Assembly (NCBI GenBank): GCA_001800245.1
Contig: MGVA01000065.1
Coordinates: 1-46,149 of the forward strand
Reading direction: 5' to 3'
Length of the DNA stretch: 46,149 bases
Source: Elusimicrobia bacterium RIFOXYA12_FULL_51_18
GTDB lineage: Bacteria > Elusimicrobiota > Elusimicrobia > Elusimicrobiales > UBA9959
In this document: one piece after another, positions 1 to 7,517 of the stretch
Position numbering within the stretch: the stretch's first letter is position 1
Layout of the letters: every line of letters starts with the position of its first letter
Notes under the pieces: generated by a model
What the model was told of the DNA's origin: nothing
Seen by the model: the letters and a program-made list of their open reading frames with translations, nothing else
The model's database searches: none
Position numbers and translations under genes: made by a program

Positions 1-78
1 GGGCATGCTCGCTCGTCGCGCCTCGTATCCGGCTCAAACCTGAGCCTTCAAAAGCCAAGAGATTTGCGAGACACTACA

Positions 79-1608
79 CTAGGCCAGCCCTTTCCGCAGG
101 AACTGGATTAGCTTTCCGATCGTGTATGTCTCCTGCCCCGGAGGCAAGAGCGCGAGCAGTTCGCGGGCGGTCTGGAAGTCTTCTCCAAGCGTTACTATGG
201 GCGGTTCCACGTATCCTTCCGCGCGGATTTGCGGGAGGCCGGTGGCGGCAAGCAGGCCGTTGCACAGGCAGCCCCGGCCCACGGTATTCTGTATCCGGCC
301 GCCCTTCGCCACAAAATCATCAACGGGTTCGGCCGGACATCGGTAGCCCAGGCCGCCGTCAGGCGTGACATAGTTGGCCTGCAAGAGGCCGATGTCACAT
401 ACGCGCTTGCGGGTCTGATAAACCGTCTTATCGGAAAGCGTTCCGGGGATCTGGGCCACCTTGAACGGGAATCCTGTCGGAGATACCATCGTGTTCATCA
501 CCGTCAGCTCGTTTCTTGCGAGCAGTTGCAATGCCTTGGCTTTCAGTTCCGGCGCCAGGCAGGATTGCCCTGAAAGCGCCGCGGGGGTGCCGAACTGGAT
601 TCCGGCAGCTCCCATAGCCAGGGCTTGGCGCAGGCGTTCGGGTCTGGCGTAAGAGCCGGCCAGCCAGAACGGCAGACCGAGTTTGGCTATGGCGGCGACG
701 TCTGCGCAATCCTCGTCCGTATATGTCAGTACCGGTTGTCCCGTTGCGTCAAATCGCATTTTAGCGGGCGGCGCGCTATGTCCACCCGCTTCCGGCCCTT
801 CTATTATAAAACCGTAAGGCCGGGTCGCCGGGTCGGAGGCCAAAGCCTGGGCAAGGGTAAAAGATGAAACGATGGCCAGGAATTTCGGATGTTCCAATGC
901 TCCTGCCTTGCCGACGCCTAAAGAGTCCGGGCGTATCATTATGCGGAACTCTCCGGAATCTGATTTGGCTCCGTAAACTTTCAGCGCCAGGGACGCCGGC
1001 TCATGCCGGCCCAAAGTGGCAATAAGTCCGGGAAGATCCGAAGGGTTTCCCGCTCCGACCACCACATAGCTGGCTCCGGCCAGCATGGCTCCGTAGAGCC
1101 CCCACAGGAGCGGCCGTTCCACTTTGCGCAGGAAATTTATGCCGACTTTACCATGATGGCCTTCTTTGGCCAGCCAGACTTCGGCGAAGTTAGCCGCGAT
1201 CGTAAGTATTTGCAGTTCGCGCGCCGGTTCCCAAAAAGAGTCCGGGCCGGAGGGGCCGCTTATCCTGGCTAATCTTCCGGCGGGCGCCGCCTTGTAAGGT
1301 TTGTCGGCGGTTTTACCGCCTTCAACATAATATTTGTCAATTAGCCGGGAAAGTGGTTCGGAAAGCGAAGGCAGACGGCGTGATAATTCCGCGAATGCCC
1401 TGCGGATATTGCCGCCGGGATCGCCGTTTTGCAGAATGCGGGGATATACGAACTCAAGCGCCGTGCCGGATACCACGCCCAGCCCGCCCATCATGGAAAC
1501 GATCCTGGCCAGACGCCAGCAGGAAATGTTCACACCCATGCCGCCGGAAATGAGGGCAGGATCGGGATGATTATTCGGTGTCGCAGCACCTGATTCAAGA
1601 TTCGCCAT
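79..1608 (-). CDS. Nitronate monooxygenase-like FMN oxidoreductase (2-nitropropane dioxygenase family)
   Basis: A 509-aa TIM-barrel flavoenzyme of the nitronate monooxygenase / FabK / PfaD superfamily. These enzymes bind FMN and oxidise nitronates or reduce enoyl chains; the substrate here is unknown. Visible hallmarks are the N-terminal GGMGVNIS and GGLGVVSG segments, the EGPEAGGHS motif near residue 270 (the active-site His region of the family) and the FMN-phosphate motif AAGIQFGT near residue 337. The C-terminal part carries a Cys-rich stretch (GRGCLCNG), which reminds me more of the longer PfaD-like members than of the 320-aa enzymes. The start is chosen at MANLESG because an AGGA-like ribosome site (CAGGAAACTGA) lies just upstream. 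It stands alone on the minus strand, and a 6-bp hairpin (31-46) lies beyond its stop without a clear T-tract. Family assignment is solid, the exact activity is not. Confidence 0.82.
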   Translation of the reverse strand: MANLESGAATPNNHPDPALISGGMGVNISCWRLARIVSMMGGLGVVSGTALEFVYPRILQNGDPGGNIRRAFAELSRRLPSLSEPLSRLIDKYYVEGGKTADKPYKAAPAGRLARISGPSGPDSFWEPARELQILTIAANFAEVWLAKEGHHGKVGINFLRKVERPLLWGLYGAMLAGASYVVVGAGNPSDLPGLIATLGRHEPASLALKVYGAKSDSGEFRIMIRPDSLGVGKAGALEHPKFLAIVSSFTLAQALASDPATRPYGFIIEGPEAGGHSAPPAKMRFDATGQPVLTYTDEDCADVAAIAKLGLPFWLAGSYARPERLRQALAMGAAGIQFGTPAALSGQSCLAPELKAKALQLLARNELTVMNTMVSPTGFPFKVAQIPGTLSDKTVYQTRKRVCDIGLLQANYVTPDGGLGYRCPAEPVDDFVAKGGRIQNTVGRGCLCNGLLAATGLPQIRAEGYVEPPIVTLGEDFQTARELLALLPPGQETYTIGKLIQFLRKGLA

Positions 1609-1902
1609 TCAGTTTCCTGATCAAATATGTCGTTATTTTTAATGTCTTTCCATTACGACTATAGGTAAAAATACCATTTTTTGAGCGTTTAGTTAAGCGG
1701 AAAAGTAAACCGTCCTGTTTAAAAAGGGGATGTTTCAATCATAACCTTCCCCCGCCAGGATGTTTTTTATTCCATCCCCCGGTTGTAACGATTTAAATCT
1801 GTTTGTTTTGAAATGCCCGGATAGGCACAGGGAACGGGAATTGAATTCGTGGTGAAGCGGGATTACGGCGCCATGAGCGGCGACACGGATGCGGTTAAGA
1901 CG

Positions 1903-2250
1903 CTAATCGCGGATGGGGCCGAAGCGGTTTTCATATTGCTTTATGTTTTCCCGCAGGGCCGCGCACAGGCGTTTGGTATGCAGAGGGGTTGATATTATAC
2001 GCGCTCTTACACCGGCTTTTGGCTGATTTGCCATGTGAAAAAGGAAATCAATAATGAACTCGGTTTCGGTGTGAGTGACAGCGGCCATATTGGCGTAAAT
2101 TCCCTGGGCCGTAATGTCGTCTATATCGATTTGTAGCGAAGGTGTTTTTTCGCCGCTCTGCCTGGTTTCCGTGACGATCCTGACTTCCTTGGTGTTCTTA
2201 TCCCACTTGATGTATTCCCGGTTTTTCTTTGAGAATTTAAAAGGTTTCAT
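1903..2250 (-). CDS. DUF3467 family small protein
   Basis: A 115-aa protein matching the DUF3467 pattern: an acidic DDITAQGIYAN stretch, a THTETEFIIDFLF segment and a C-terminal part with IISTPLHTKRLCAAL followed by an ENIKQYENRFGPI end. Members of this family are widespread small cytosolic proteins of unknown function. The N-terminal 35 residues are basic and look like an extension in front of the domain. No convincing ribosome binding site precedes the ATG, so the start is less certain than the domain. It is monocistronic, with 294 nt before the nitronate monooxygenase gene and about 150 nt after the lnt stop. Confidence 0.8.
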   Translation of the reverse strand: MKPFKFSKKNREYIKWDKNTKEVRIVTETRQSGEKTPSLQIDIDDITAQGIYANMAAVTHTETEFIIDFLFHMANQPKAGVRARIISTPLHTKRLCAALRENIKQYENRFGPIRD

Positions 2251-2396
2251 TCAGTAATTTCGATCTGTCCGGCATAGGCTGATAATTCCTTTTCCGACCC
2301 GGCCGGTAGTCTAATTATACATTTTCCCAACGTTCACAAACAGCCGGGAACAAAGGAATCGGGTCTGTATTTCCGGCGGTTATTGATAAATAGAGG

Positions 2397-3845
2397 TTAA
2401 TCCCGGACTCGAAATAGTCCGGAACATGCTATCAATGCCAGTAGAGTCAACAAGCAGCAGAGCGGCGCGAAAACCCAGCCATGCTTAGAATAAAAAGTTC
2501 CGGCGACCAAAAGATAAGCCGTTCCGGTAAGAACCCCCGAACTTTCCATGGGCATCGACGACCGTATCCTGCCGAGAGGGTCTATGATCTGGGAATACCC
2601 GGATGACGCCGATCTGACAAGCCATAGCCCGGTTTCAACCGCTCTTGCCGGGGACATGTTGGAATGCTGGAAATGCTGCCATTTCCCCCAACTGACGGGA
2701 TCTAAATTGTTTACCGTGATTATCTGCGCCCCTAGGTTCGCCATTTTGCGGGAGCCGTTTTCAAAGTCAAGGTCATAGCATATCTGCATGCCCAGTATTC
2801 CTGCGGGCGTCGGTATAGGCTCGGGAGAAGGATTAGGTATAAGATTCCTGTTGCCGGGCTGGAGGCGTTTTTCCACGTAGGGGATAGGGTGAAGTTTGTC
2901 ATAGCGGCCAAGGAGCTTTCCTTCTGGGGATATGATCCAGGCAAAATTTTTCATCCGGTTCTTTTTAAATTCGTCGTGGAATACGGCGGCGCCTATGATC
3001 GCGGTAGATCTGGAGCCTTTGAGTTTCTTCCGGAGCAGATTTAAATATATCTCGTCCTGGCCGGGTTGAATAGGAAAAGAATATTCGGGCCAGATAAGCA
3101 GGTCGGCGTTTTTAGTTTCTTCGCCTAAGCTGAGCGCCGAAAGCCGGTCCAGATTATAAGACTCGTCCTGGACCAGCGCCACTGAGATCTTTCTACCCTG
3201 TTCCGCTGGAAAGGCGTGTGTCCGACGTCCGCCCCACAGCGACAAGATGGATAAAAACAGGACGGCGGATATCGCCGGGGCTGCCCGCCGTTCTTTCAGC
3301 GAGAGAAAAAGCGCCGCGTTCACCGACACGATCAATGCGGACAGACCGTATATCCCTAAAAGGCCGCAGGTCTGGAAGAGCGAAGCGGCCGGTGTCTGGC
3401 TGTAACCCAGCGCCAGCCAGGAACACTCCAGCCACCAGATCTCGCATCGGAAATACTCTATGCCTGTCCACAGTAGTCCCGCCGCCGCAACGAACAGTAT
3501 CCGTTTAAGCCGGACGGCATTGCCGAGCAGTTCGTTGTTCCATATTTTCCACAACAGCGTAATATGAAGAGCGAGCCACAGAGCGAAAACGCACCAGAAT
3601 GCTAAAGCCACCGGGCCGAATATTTTCAACAGCCAATGGAGCGAGATACCATAGAAGAGGAGGCCCGTGAATCCCCCCAGATTGGCCGCGCTTTTGGCGT
3701 CGGGGCAGTCCAGGGCGGCCAGAAAGAGAGGGCAAAACGCTATCCAGGCCAATGGCCACATGCTGAAAGGAGGGAAAGAAAGGATAAGGAGCGCCGCCGA
3801 GATTCCCGCCAGGAGCCGTCGGATATGCCGGTTGATTTTATTCAT
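2397..3845 (-). CDS. lnt: Apolipoprotein N-acyltransferase
   Basis: Lnt transfers an acyl chain from phospholipid to the N-terminal cysteine of lipoproteins, the last step of lipoprotein maturation, at the inner membrane facing the periplasm. The first about 215 residues hold several hydrophobic segments (for example FPPFSMWPLAWIAFCPLF) and the C-terminal half is a nitrilase-type domain. The expected triad is visible, numbered from the start used here: Glu about 254 in LLIWPEYSFP, Lys about 317 in YDKLHPIPYVE and Cys about 356 in MQICYDLDF. The end has TFYSKHGWVF and a last membrane segment, as in the family. An upstream ATG in frame at 3902 is open but has no ribosome site; the ATG at 3845 follows a G-rich stretch (GGGGGGA), so it is preferred, giving 482 aa. 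Its presence implies triacylated lipoproteins and an outer membrane. Confidence 0.93.
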   Translation of the reverse strand: MNKINRHIRRLLAGISAALLILSFPPFSMWPLAWIAFCPLFLAALDCPDAKSAANLGGFTGLLFYGISLHWLLKIFGPVALAFWCVFALWLALHITLLWKIWNNELLGNAVRLKRILFVAAAGLLWTGIEYFRCEIWWLECSWLALGYSQTPAASLFQTCGLLGIYGLSALIVSVNAALFLSLKERRAAPAISAVLFLSILSLWGGRRTHAFPAEQGRKISVALVQDESYNLDRLSALSLGEETKNADLLIWPEYSFPIQPGQDEIYLNLLRKKLKGSRSTAIIGAAVFHDEFKKNRMKNFAWIISPEGKLLGRYDKLHPIPYVEKRLQPGNRNLIPNPSPEPIPTPAGILGMQICYDLDFENGSRKMANLGAQIITVNNLDPVSWGKWQHFQHSNMSPARAVETGLWLVRSASSGYSQIIDPLGRIRSSMPMESSGVLTGTAYLLVAGTFYSKHGWVFAPLCCLLTLLALIACSGLFRVRD

Positions 3846-3929
3846 GCGGCAGTCTATCCCCCCAGTTACGTGGTACACAGTGGTAATAAAATTGCGAGGC
3901 AAATTAGGTTGCTTTATTGTTAGCCGGGT

Positions 3930-4553
3930 TCACCCGTTCTGGTTGTCCTCGAAGTAGTCAAAGTCAAGCGCGAGAGCGGCGCCCAGAATCGTGGCCTTGG
4001 CTTCGTCATTGCTCGGAGCCGCCGGGCCATCCAGTAGTAAAACAAAACGGTCAGTGTCGGTGAAAACTTCTTTGAGAAGCCCGCCCCACTTTTTTGTGAT
4101 AGTGCCCATCCTTGCGCCGGAGGCGTCCAGCAGGTCAAAGGTCCAGATGCGGAAGAATCCCGCCTCAACCCCGGCGATGAGTTGTCCGGCCGAGTCAAGA
4201 ATGTCGAAGCGGCGGCTCAACAGCCTGAATCTTCGATTGATCGCCCCTATTGGCCTTCCGGAGGCGTCTTCCACGAAGGTTGAGGACCATATCCAGAACC
4301 AGGGCCGCCGTACACGTAAGGCGGGTTTCTGGTCCTTGTCGAAGATGGATATGGTAAAGGGGCGATGAGCGCGCAAAAACATGCGTTTGATAAATTGCCG
4401 GAAGCCGGAGCCTTCCTCCGCCACGAAGCCCAAAAGTTCCGCGTTTTCGGAGAGGATTTCATATTTATTGCAAATCTCCAGACCGACCAGGATCTCGGCC
4501 CACTCCTTCTTCTGCTGGATAATCCAGGTGTTCCGTTCAAACAGGGTGCTCAT
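3930..4553 (-). CDS. Phospholipid scramblase / LURP-one-like protein
   Basis: A 207-aa protein with the beta-barrel-like repeat pattern of the scramblase (PLSCR) / LURP-one superfamily: short strands ending in G, such as FVEDASGRPIGAINRRF, ILDSAGQLIAGVEAG and LLDASGARMGTITKKWGG, with basic-aromatic segments between them. In eukaryotes the fold is linked to membrane lipids; in bacteria the role is not established. The start is set at MSTLF because GGAGG sits exactly 5 nt upstream; the in-frame ATG four codons earlier would place the ribosome site inside the gene. No signal peptide or clear membrane segment is seen, so it is probably cytosolic or peripherally membrane-bound. It lies just upstream of lnt in the same direction, which hints at membrane-lipid work but is not proof. 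Confidence 0.7.
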   Translation of the reverse strand: MSTLFERNTWIIQQKKEWAEILVGLEICNKYEILSENAELLGFVAEEGSGFRQFIKRMFLRAHRPFTISIFDKDQKPALRVRRPWFWIWSSTFVEDASGRPIGAINRRFRLLSRRFDILDSAGQLIAGVEAGFFRIWTFDLLDASGARMGTITKKWGGLLKEVFTDTDRFVLLLDGPAAPSNDEAKATILGAALALDFDYFEDNQNG

Positions 4554-4643
4554 ATAATCCTCCATTGAACCGTTTATTGTCCTTTAAGCCACATTATCGA
4601 AGTTCTCCCGCATTCTGTAAAGCCGCTTCTTTATAAAACTCGG

Positions 4644-5042
4644 CTAGTTCATACTTATGCTTTTTTTAATTCTGAACACCACGTGTGCCATTGAGTATAT
4701 TATGCCGGGCAAGGACGCTCTGTAATTGTTTATCATCTCCGTAGTGCGCGGCATATCATTATCCAGCGACATCGCTATATCCAGCGGGGTAAACATGATG
4801 AACTTCATGCAAAAAATCAGATAGATGACATTTTCTATAAGAGCGCTGGTATCCGCATAGGGCAGTTTAAACCAGATAGCGGCGCCCAGTCCGGCCTCTG
4901 CCGAATAAAAAAGCGCGTTTCCCCAGGGATTGCCGCCGGTTACCACCCCGGCCCTGAATCCAGGCCAAAGAAAAGTCTCAAGCAGGAACCATACCGGCGC
5001 CAGATAGAAAAAGTAGTTTAACAGCTTTTGCTTGTCGTCCAT
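4644..5042 (-). CDS. Hypothetical membrane protein
   Basis: A 132-aa protein that I do not recognise. It has about three hydrophobic segments: LLNYFFYLAPVWFLLETF near the N-terminus, a middle stretch around NALFYSAEAGLGAAIWF, and LIENVIYLIFCMKFIMF. The tail is soluble and basic (VVFRIKKSISMN). A GAGGA ribosome site is 5 nt before the ATG, which supports translation. It is followed after about 90 nt by the scramblase-like gene in the same direction and may share its transcript. No function can be assigned. Confidence 0.6.
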   Translation of the reverse strand: MDDKQKLLNYFFYLAPVWFLLETFLWPGFRAGVVTGGNPWGNALFYSAEAGLGAAIWFKLPYADTSALIENVIYLIFCMKFIMFTPLDIAMSLDNDMPRTTEMINNYRASLPGIIYSMAHVVFRIKKSISMN

Positions 5043-5307
5043 GTATTCCTCATTTTTCCGGTCGCCTGCGTTTAATTTTATCAGTTTTACCGCGCTGTTT
5101 GTATTTTAAAACATCGCTTTTCTCACGGTCAGGGTTCCGGCTCCCCCCCCCGGACCTTGTGCTTAATCTTTGTATAAACGCCGACGCGCCGGCCTGAGAA
5201 GATAATAGTTCCATTTCCGCTCCTTAAATAGCGTTGATATCGGCGATCGGGATGAAACGGGGTGTCGTTGCATTTTGTTTGTTCCCGGCGCTTTGTCCGG
5301 TAAAATA
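5043..5307. other. Gene-free stretch
   Basis: This 265-nt stretch lies between the start of the small membrane protein gene (5042) and the terminator at 5308-5340, all on the minus strand. It must hold the promoter of the small membrane protein, but no convincing -35/-10 pair could be picked out. A C-rich run at about 5144-5153 and the G/C-rich CGCCGACGCGCCGGC at about 5180 are the only landmarks. Nothing else is seen. Confidence 0.4.
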
Positions 5308-5340
5308 AAAACTCCCCCGGGTTTAAGCCGGGGGAGTTTT
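5308..5340 (-). terminator. Intrinsic terminator of the repeat-protein gene
   Basis: A perfect 13-bp inverted repeat, AAAACTCCCCCGG and CCGGGGGAGTTTT, around a 7-nt loop. Because the stem begins with A and ends with T it can act on both strands. It lies 20 nt after the stop of the repeat-protein gene (5361) and is most simply that gene's terminator. Confidence 0.9.
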
Positions 5341-5360
5341 GTTCAGCGACTCGTCGCCGT

Positions 5361-7124
5361 TTATTGGACCGCTATCATATTGGTCTTGAATTCCGCGGAT
5401 GTGGTATTCGCCGTTGTTTCGCCGAGCCGCTGGAAGCTCCATAGGATGTAGAAGTCCGCTTTTTTTATGTCGCTCACCAAGGTGAGGTCATACTGTTTGG
5501 CGGCATCTACTATGAAGTCCTGCTTCTTAAACAGCGAGTCTTTCCCGCCTTTGTTGCGGTAGAGGGCCAGGCTTATTTTAATCTGCTCGCCTTTGTAGGC
5601 TTCTCCCCATTTGTCGCTGAGGAGCAGACTGAAGCTGTTGCCCCGTTGTGAAAAAGACAGCACCTTCAGAGCGTCCATATCTGTCCTGGCGGGGCTGCGC
5701 TGGCCTTTCGGCGAGAGACTGAACACTGCGTTGCTGCCGTCGTCGGCGAGGGAGGACTTATAGTCGTAAACTCCGCTTTTCCGCTCGACGCGGGCATCAT
5801 TGCCGTTAAGGCAGGTTTCGAATTTTTCCAGTTCCCACGGGTAAACTTTACGGGTGGAGTCAAACGCCAGCCGTACGGTTCTGAAATGCTTCTCGCCTAC
5901 GGACTTGACGCACTTGCCGCGGCAGCAACTGGTTATTTCGTCGAAGTTCTCCAAACGTACGGGATCCGGGGCTATGTCGGCGACGGATAGCGTTTCACAG
6001 TCGGTGTTGGTCCGCACCGTAAGCTGCGGAACACATGGCTTCCCGCCTGAGTCCAGACCGTTGCTATTGTAGCCGTATTGGTCGTATCCGTCGCGGTTAT
6101 AGCCTTCGCGGTTGTAACCTGCGCGGTTGAAACCATCGTGTCCATAGCCATCTGCGTCGAAACCTTCCCTATCATATCCATTAGCGTCATAACCTTTGCG
6201 GTTATAGCCGTTTTTGTCGTAGCCTTTGCGGTTGTACCCGTCGCGGTCCCAGCCTGCGCGGTTAAAGCCGTCGTGTCCGTAGCCCTGACGGTCCCAGCCT
6301 TCACGGTCGAAGCCGTAGCGGTCATAGCCATCCGGGGTATAGCCGGTGCGATCACAGCCATACTTGTCAAAACCCTGGCGGTTGTAGCCGGAGTGGTCGT
6401 AGCCGGCGCTGTTATAGCCGTCGCGGTCGTAGCCGGAGTGGTCGAAACCGTTTCTATCGTAACCGTTGCGGTCATAACCGTTGTGGTCGTAGCCGTAAGC
6501 GTTATACCCCTGCCGATCATAGCCGTAGCGGTCATAACCCTGCGGGGTGTAGCCGGTGCGATCACAGCCGTACCTGTCATAACCCTGGTGATTATATCCG
6601 TCGCGGGCATAGCCTTCGTTGTCGTAGCCGTAGCGGTCAAAACCTTCCCTGTCGTAGCCGTAGCGATTATAGCCGTGATGGTCGAAGCCCTTACGGTCAT
6701 AACCGTTTCGGTCGAAGCCGTAGCGGTCATAGCCTTGCCGGTCATATTGGTGCGGAGGCCTGCATTGGGTATGCGCCGGGTCATTCGACCAAATGTCGCA
6801 GCTGGGGTTATTGGTGGTCATGCAGCCGCGCGCGGCTGAATGGCGCGCTTCTCTTTCAGTCTCCCCGGTGCCGGTAAAACCGTCTTTTCTTGCGCCGTCG
6901 CGTTTCCATAACTCGCAACTCCACAAGAATATCGGGTCATTGGATACGGTCCCGTTATTAAAATGTTCCGGGTATTTTGTGATATTCTTTGGGTTGACTG
7001 CGGGAACTTTGACCTTGTCCATTTCCCCCAGGTCTTTTGTGGATTTAAGTTCTTTGAGGTCGCCGGCACAGACCGTGCCCGCGGCTATGCAAAGAAACAG
7101 CACAGCGTTTATTACTTTTTGCAT
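5361..7124 (-). CDS. Secreted protein with about 47 tandem [YFW][DN]xxG pentapeptide repeats
   Basis: A 587-aa exported protein of unknown function. Residues 1-20 form a Sec signal peptide (MQKVINAVLFLCIAAGTVCA). Residues 21-126 form a small domain with Cys 70, 101, 109 and 121, probably disulphide-bonded. Residues 127-361 are a tandem array of five-residue units, consensus aromatic-[D/N]-x-x-G, typically YDRxG, FDRxG, YNRxG or YDHxG; WDRxG, CDRTG and YTPxG are variants. Residues 362-587 form a C-terminal domain with paired cysteines (SCCRGKC) and a predicted beta-rich stretch. The array resembles classical pentapeptide repeats only in the D/N and G positions; the small and Leu core positions are replaced by Tyr and Arg, so the same beta-helix is not expected. 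Possible roles are surface structure, adhesion or a low-complexity scaffold. A terminator follows the gene. Confidence 0.85.
   Translation of the reverse strand: MQKVINAVLFLCIAAGTVCAGDLKELKSTKDLGEMDKVKVPAVNPKNITKYPEHFNNGTVSNDPIFLWSCELWKRDGARKDGFTGTGETEREARHSAARGCMTTNNPSCDIWSNDPAHTQCRPPHQYDRQGYDRYGFDRNGYDRKGFDHHGYNRYGYDREGFDRYGYDNEGYARDGYNHQGYDRYGCDRTGYTPQGYDRYGYDRQGYNAYGYDHNGYDRNGYDRNGFDHSGYDRDGYNSAGYDHSGYNRQGFDKYGCDRTGYTPDGYDRYGFDREGWDRQGYGHDGFNRAGWDRDGYNRKGYDKNGYNRKGYDANGYDREGFDADGYGHDGFNRAGYNREGYNRDGYDQYGYNSNGLDSGGKPCVPQLTVRTNTDCETLSVADIAPDPVRLENFDEITSCCRGKCVKSVGEKHFRTVRLAFDSTRKVYPWELEKFETCLNGNDARVERKSGVYDYKSSLADDGSNAVFSLSPKGQRSPARTDMDALKVLSFSQRGNSFSLLLSDKWGEAYKGEQIKISLALYRNKGGKDSLFKKQDFIVDAAKQYDLTLVSDIKKADFYILWSFQRLGETTANTTSAEFKTNMIAVQ
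6042..6746 (-). repeat. Coding 15-bp tandem repeat array (about 47 units)
   Basis: The DNA encodes 47 consecutive five-codon units without a frame break. The units differ at synonymous positions, so the pattern is kept at protein level and is not a fresh DNA expansion. A higher-order pattern is visible: the four-unit block YDRYG-CDRTG-YTPQG-YDRYG (units 12-15) recurs almost unchanged at units 26-29, 14 units (210 bp) apart, and YGHDG-FNRAG occurs at units 32-33 and 41-42. Long open frames on the other strand across this region are by-products of the repeat. Confidence 0.9.
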
Positions 7125-7435
7125 TTCAGTTTCTCCTTGCCTTTTTTAGCCTGTTGATTCCGCTCTTCATGGATGCCTGAAAATATTAATTCATGCGTCA
7201 TTTTTGTCACTGCCGCAAATAGTGTAGCAGGCGATAGTGACTGGTCAAGGGGGCAAAAGTCCTTTTGTTTTTCGGTAATAGGCCCAGGCCGGAATAGGCC
7301 GAAAGGGAAAGGACGTTTTTATCTGAGATTTGAAGTTTAAGGAAGCGTCGTTTTAGGAAAATAAATAAAAATCCCCTCCCATACGTGGTTGGACGATTCT
7401 GTAATTTGTTTAAAGATAGAGGAGATATAATTAAG

Positions 7436-7513
7436 ACGCCCCTTAGGCTTCGCTATCCGGCGGGGACTCAATGCCCCCCGGGATAACTATCCGGGCGGCA
7501 AAAGTTGCGGCGT
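7436..7513 (-). other. Hairpin cluster after the metallophosphoesterase gene
   Basis: Within the gene-free 7125-7517 stretch, three small hairpins are packed into 78 nt: GGGG/CCCC at 7462-7477, CCCGGGATA/TATCCGGG at 7477-7495, and GCAA/TTGC at about 7498-7507. ACGCC (about 7436-7440) can pair with GGCGT (about 7509-7513) to close the whole. It starts 5 nt after the stop of the minus-strand gene at 7518. It could be a terminator-like 3' end or a structured RNA; no known riboswitch motif was recognised. The rest of the stretch (7125-7435) shows nothing beyond the upstream region of the repeat-protein gene. Confidence 0.4.
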
Positions 7514-7517
7514 GTAC

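Noticed and set aside
1-78. Possible gene end or RNA at the left edge
   Set aside because: Only a 6-bp hairpin (31-46) is visible and no frame or RNA fold is supported.
6042-6746. CRISPR-like array
   Set aside because: Units are 15 bp, contiguous, in frame and variable, with no spacers; they code for protein.
5972-6839. Long open frames across the repeat region in other frames (270 aa minus frame, 253 aa plus strand)
   Set aside because: They are by-products of a 15-bp repeat that lacks stops in several frames. Their translations are low-complexity (Thr/Ala or Val/Ala runs), and the frame with signal peptide, ordered flanking domains, and terminator is the real gene.
7436-7513. Known riboswitch (TPP, cobalamin, c-di-GMP, fluoride)
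   Set aside because: No conserved core of these classes was recognised, and no gene starts downstream on the plus strand.
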